Source of the DNA: JALZIF01 sp964584905
Lineage (GTDB): Bacteria > Gemmatimonadota > Gemmatimonadetes > Gemmatimonadales > Gemmatimonadaceae
DNA: 14,584 nucleotides
Reading direction: 5' to 3'
NCBI GenBank assembly: GCA_964584905.1
Contig: CAZPCC010000224.1
Location: 1-14,584 of the forward strand
The notes beneath the pieces are model-generated. The model was not told the DNA's origin. It searched no databases and was given only the letters and a program-made list of their open reading frames with translations. The translations under genes were made by a program, and so were the position numbers. Positions 11,593 to 14,584 of this stretch are shown one piece after another (positions within the stretch are counted from its first letter, which is position 1; each line of letters starts with the position of its first letter).

Positions 11593-14045
11593 TATCCAGC
11601 CACGGCGCCGGCAAGCTCGGCGCTCTCCTCGGAAGACGCGTCCTCGAGCACTCCACCATCTATGATGGAGCTGCCACTCGGAGCGTCGTAGCGAACGGTA
11701 ATGACGCGGTCGAGCGCGTCACGAACGGAATCGATGTGCGTTATCAGGATCACTTGATCGAAACGATCATGTAGCCGTTTGAGCAACTCGAGCACATTCG
11801 CGCGCCGGACTTCGTCCAGCGAACCAAAGATCTCGTCCAGCACCAGAAGCGTAAGAGGTTGGCCGGCACGCTCGGCGATCATCTGCGAAATCGCCAGTCT
11901 CAGCACGAGGTTGGCCAGATCCTCCTCGCCACCGGAAATGACCGGCTTGGGAATGCCTTCCTCATGCACGACCAGGGCGTAGTTGGGATCGAGCTCCAAC
12001 TCGGTATACCGGCCATCGGTCAGCTCATTGAGAAACCCGCTGGCAATCTCCGAGAGGTCCGGGCGCAGCTGGCCGTTGAGATCGGCGCGGAGGTCCGTGT
12101 AAGCTCGATCGAGTTCGTCATGCAGACGCTTGCGGGCGAGCAGTTCGTCGAGCTGTCGGCGGCGCTCGGCAAGGTCGACCAGGGCGAGTTCGGCCGTTTC
12201 GAGCGCGGTGCGTGCGCGCGCATGCTCGGCCTCCGCGGTCACGGCAGCCAGCGCAGCGGCGCGCGCCTCATCGGCCGCGGCGCCGTACTCCGCGCGAGTG
12301 GCCACGAACGCCTTTTCGGAGAAGGCGACGGCGGCTCGCTCGGTATTGATGCCGGTTATGCGCGCGCGCGCTTCGGCGATCCGTCTGGCGGCGTCGGCCA
12401 GCTCCGTCTCGAGAGATTCGGCGCGCTCAATGAGCACGCGCAGACGCTGTGCCTCCCGCAACTTGGGCTCGAGCCGCTGCAGCTCGCTCCGCATCTGCGC
12501 GTGTTGCGCGGCGTCATAACCCGTGGGCAGCGCAGTGAGTGTCTGATGGAGCTCGGACAGCCGCTTCTCCTTATCGGCTATATCGCCCGAAACGCGATCC
12601 CGCTCGGCAATCGCCGCGTGCAGCTTGGCGAGCTGCTTTTCCAATTCTCCAGTTTCGGCGTGCAGCGCGCGGCGCCGCTCATCGCAGACGATGACGTCGT
12701 CAGGCGCGCTCTTGAGCTGCTCGAGGCGATCGCGAAAGTAGCGCCCTTCGACACGCACCGTTTCGAGCTTCTCAGCAAGCATTTCGATGACGCCCTGATA
12801 GTTGGCGCCAAGCGGTCGAGCGCAGGTCGGACAGGTTCCATCGGGACCGGCGGCCTCCAGCTGCTCGTGCTGAGTCTTGAACTCGGCGTAGTCGCGGCGC
12901 AACGCCTCCAGTCGCGTTTCGGCTTCCTGCTGGTCCCGCGTCCACTCACTCCGCCTGGACTCGAGAGCGCCTTCGGCCTCTACGAGCTCGACGCGGCGCA
13001 CGGCGACCCGCTCGGCGATCTCGGGCTCCCGGCCAGCCGCTCGGGCGAGCGCAGCCAGGCGGGCGCGGAGCCTTTCGACTTCGGAGGTCAGCGACCCAAG
13101 CTCGGCGGAAAGCGCCTGACGACGCCCGTCGTCGCGCTCGAGCTCGGCCAGGGCGCGCTCCGAAGCGAGCAGCTTGTCGCGGGGGGCCAGTTCCTGTTCG
13201 AGGGGGCCGAGGCCTGCGCGCGCGGTGGAGACGGCTATCCGGTCGCGTTCCAGCCTGTCTTGCTCCCGCGCGCAGCCAGCCGCCTCGCTCTCGGCAACGC
13301 GCAGCTCGGCGGCGAGCGCCTGATCTCGATCACGGCGTGCCTGCACCTCCTCCCATTTGGGAGTGACGGTGGCGAGCAACGCGTCGGCCGTGCGGTGGCG
13401 CTTGGCCCCGGCGCGTAAGGCCTGCTCCGAGCGCTTGAGCGCTGCCGCGGCGGCATCGCGCACTTCGAGTAGTTGCGCCTCGTCAGGAAGCCCCTGGCGC
13501 GAGGTGGTGATCTGTCCGGCAAGTACGTTGCGTTCGTTGCGCAGAATCACCTGTGCCTCGCGCAGTCGCTCATACCCCAGCACCCGGGACAGGAACTGGG
13601 CGCGCTCGGTCGGCCCCATCGCCGCCATCACGCTCAGTTCCTTCTGCCCGGTGAAATATGTGTTGAAGAATTCCTCGCGCGTCATGCCGAGGCGGCGGCG
13701 CAAAACTTCGGTCACGCCGGTGAGTCCGCTGGCGATCGGCTCGGCACCTTCGTCCAGGTAGAGCTCGGCAGTCGTCAGGCCGCGCTGCACGCGGTATCGG
13801 TGCTGTCCCAGAACGAAGGAAAGGTCCACCCGCACCGACGCGCGAGCCGGCGCGCGATGGAAGCGGATGCCATCGCGGCTCCCCCGGACCGCCGACGTGC
13901 CGTAGATCGCCCAGGCAATTGCCTCGAGAAGCGTCGACTTGCCTGAGCCGTTGGGGCCGATGACTCCGGTGAGCCCGGGACCCAGATCCAGATGGGTGTC
14001 GGCATGCTGCCGGAAATTGCACAGCGTGAGTCCGGTGAGCCTCAC
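11592..14045 (-). CDS. sbcC: SbcC/Rad50-type SMC-like ATPase
   Basis: The ATPase partner of the SbcD/Mre11 nuclease, which processes DNA double-strand ends and hairpins. 817 residues: Walker A GPNGSGKST (30-38), Q-loop FTGQKEL (Q134), long coiled-coil arms (about 190-400 and 415-655, rich in Glu, Arg, Ala and Leu) around a zinc hook CPTC (C405, C408), ABC signature ISGGEE (703-708), Walker B LLVLDE (733-738), D-loop GSLD (741-744) and H770. All ATPase elements are intact. The arms are shorter than in E. coli SbcC (1048 residues), closer to archaeal Rad50 lengths. The start is GTG 14045, overlapping the sbcD stop as GTGA. The stop overlaps the GNAT start. A large plus-strand open frame across this gene is a GC-driven shadow. 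Confidence 0.95.
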   Translation of the reverse strand: MRLTGLTLCNFRQHADTHLDLGPGLTGVIGPNGSGKSTLLEAIAWAIYGTSAVRGSRDGIRFHRAPARASVRVDLSFVLGQHRYRVQRGLTTAELYLDEGAEPIASGLTGVTEVLRRRLGMTREEFFNTYFTGQKELSVMAAMGPTERAQFLSRVLGYERLREAQVILRNERNVLAGQITTSRQGLPDEAQLLEVRDAAAAALKRSEQALRAGAKRHRTADALLATVTPKWEEVQARRDRDQALAAELRVAESEAAGCAREQDRLERDRIAVSTARAGLGPLEQELAPRDKLLASERALAELERDDGRRQALSAELGSLTSEVERLRARLAALARAAGREPEIAERVAVRRVELVEAEGALESRRSEWTRDQQEAETRLEALRRDYAEFKTQHEQLEAAGPDGTCPTCARPLGANYQGVIEMLAEKLETVRVEGRYFRDRLEQLKSAPDDVIVCDERRRALHAETGELEKQLAKLHAAIAERDRVSGDIADKEKRLSELHQTLTALPTGYDAAQHAQMRSELQRLEPKLREAQRLRVLIERAESLETELADAARRIAEARARITGINTERAAVAFSEKAFVATRAEYGAAADEARAAALAAVTAEAEHARARTALETAELALVDLAERRRQLDELLARKRLHDELDRAYTDLRADLNGQLRPDLSEIASGFLNELTDGRYTELELDPNYALVVHEEGIPKPVISGGEEDLANLVLRLAISQMIAERAGQPLTLLVLDEIFGSLDEVRRANVLELLKRLHDRFDQVILITHIDSVRDALDRVITVRYDAPSGSSIIDGGVLEDASSEESAELAGAVAG

Positions 14046-14584
14046 GCGAGATCCACCGGCGCGCCGGCCTCCGCCGCAACGTCAGCGGCATCCAGGTAAT
14101 GCAATCCTAACGATATGAGATCGGCCCGCGGCACCGCCGGATCGAGCTGGCGCTCCTCGAGGTACGACTTGACGGTGGCGGTGAGCGTCGGACGTCGGCC
14201 TGGAGCGCCGCTGAAATGCACTTTGTGCGCTTCGGGCGGTCGCGCATCGATCCGCAGAAAGAGCGCCTGCTGTTTCAGCTCGCGAAGCCGCGCCGGATCG
14301 AGCTCGCGCATGAGACCGCGCGGTGTATCAAAGATGAGTAGGCGCGCCACGGCATCGCGAATGCCTCCCTTCACCCCGCCGACCGCGCGCTCGATGGCGC
14401 TCATCAACTCGCTCGCCGAGAGTCCGATGGCGGAGATCGGGGGGATGTCGACCAGTCGCCGCTGCGAGGCAACATGGTGGAACTTCGGCGGATGCCGAGC
14501 CAGGTCCTGATCGAGATCTATTTCGAGGAATCCCTTCCCCGGCAGCCGGAGCTCCTTCTCGTCCTGAAGGTCCCGCCACGGGTT
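14042..14584 (-). CDS. sbcD: SbcD/Mre11-type nuclease, C-terminal part only
   Basis: The frame is open from the window edge (14584) to TGA 14044-14042, 180 codons. The metallophosphoesterase motifs (DxH, GNHD and so on) would lie outside the window. What is visible is a region with KGFLEIDLD and RRLVDIPPIS, consistent with the capping part after the phosphatase core, then a helical tail ending PVDLA. The assignment rests mainly on position: it lies directly upstream of, and overlaps by 4 nt with, an SbcC/Rad50 gene, the usual sbcD-sbcC order. An in-frame ATG at 14407 is internal and not the start. The missing N-terminal part would supply the Mn-dependent nuclease. Confidence 0.75.
   Translation of the reverse strand, partial: NPWRDLQDEKELRLPGKGFLEIDLDQDLARHPPKFHHVASQRRLVDIPPISAIGLSASELMSAIERAVGGVKGGIRDAVARLLIFDTPRGLMRELDPARLRELKQQALFLRIDARPPEAHKVHFSGAPGRRPTLTATVKSYLEERQLDPAVPRADLISLGLHYLDAADVAAEAGAPVDLA

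Noticed and set aside
11859..13418. Very long open frame (519 codons) on the plus strand, antisense to sbcC
   Set aside because: It is a mirror of a GC-rich, strongly biased gene. It shows no recognisable domain or ribosome-binding site, whereas the minus-strand frame has every Rad50 motif.
5668..14112. Repeated hexamer GTTAGG/CCTAAC (seven copies found by eye), several as TTA-GGN Leu-Gly codons
   Set aside because: A rough base-composition expectation is about five copies in the window, and TTA codons also occur before other residues (for example around 8668, 8846, 11572 and 13417), so there is no clear excess.

Overview
This window is compact, GC-rich bacterial chromosome. Nothing in it looks like phage, a plasmid or a transposon. 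The organism is not named by any marker I can read. The GC-rich codon use, alternative start codons, many short overlaps and gene types would fit Gemmatimonadota or a similar phylum, but that is an impression and not a proof. Two genes are cut by the window: ligA lacks its first codons on the left, and the sbcD/mre11-like gene lacks its N-terminal part on the right.

Layout, left to right. (1) 1-2603, plus strand: NAD-dependent DNA ligase followed closely by a V4R-domain protein. (2) 2589-2660: an imperfect inverted repeat made of GGGAATC-type heptamers, which supplies the stop codons of both convergent genes around it. (3) 2651-3184, minus strand: a purine-type phosphoribosyltransferase. (4) 3185-3377: a divergent spacer with inverted repeats. 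(5) 3378-7330, plus strand: a tight run of TPR protein, orphan ParA-like ATPase, Ig-like lipoprotein and long-chain acyl-CoA synthetase. The lipoprotein reading frame opens with a G-rich 7-nt tandem repeat. (6) 7445-7966, plus strand: a small lipoprotein that converges on the next operon and shares a CTAG with it. (7) 7963-10076, minus strand: folE, an SDR oxidoreductase and a Trm112-like/degenerate methyltransferase protein, all closely spaced. (8) 10077-10623: a sparse stretch of lower GC with a strong minus-strand terminator, a promoter-like sequence, a cryptic small minus-strand reading frame and a small two-helix membrane protein on the plus strand. (9) 10624-14584, minus strand: sbcD/mre11-like, sbcC/rad50-like and GNAT acetyltransferase genes joined by stop/start overlaps.

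The core content is housekeeping: ligation and double-strand-end processing, pterin or folate synthesis, nucleobase salvage and fatty-acid activation. I see no obvious new defence or secretion system. The most unusual signals are two heptameric GGG-N4 repeat tracts. One ends two genes at once. The other lies in the signal-peptide coding region of a lipoprotein, where a change of one unit would shift the frame. A possible self-contained small gene or small RNA at about 10146-10367 is the other item worth testing.
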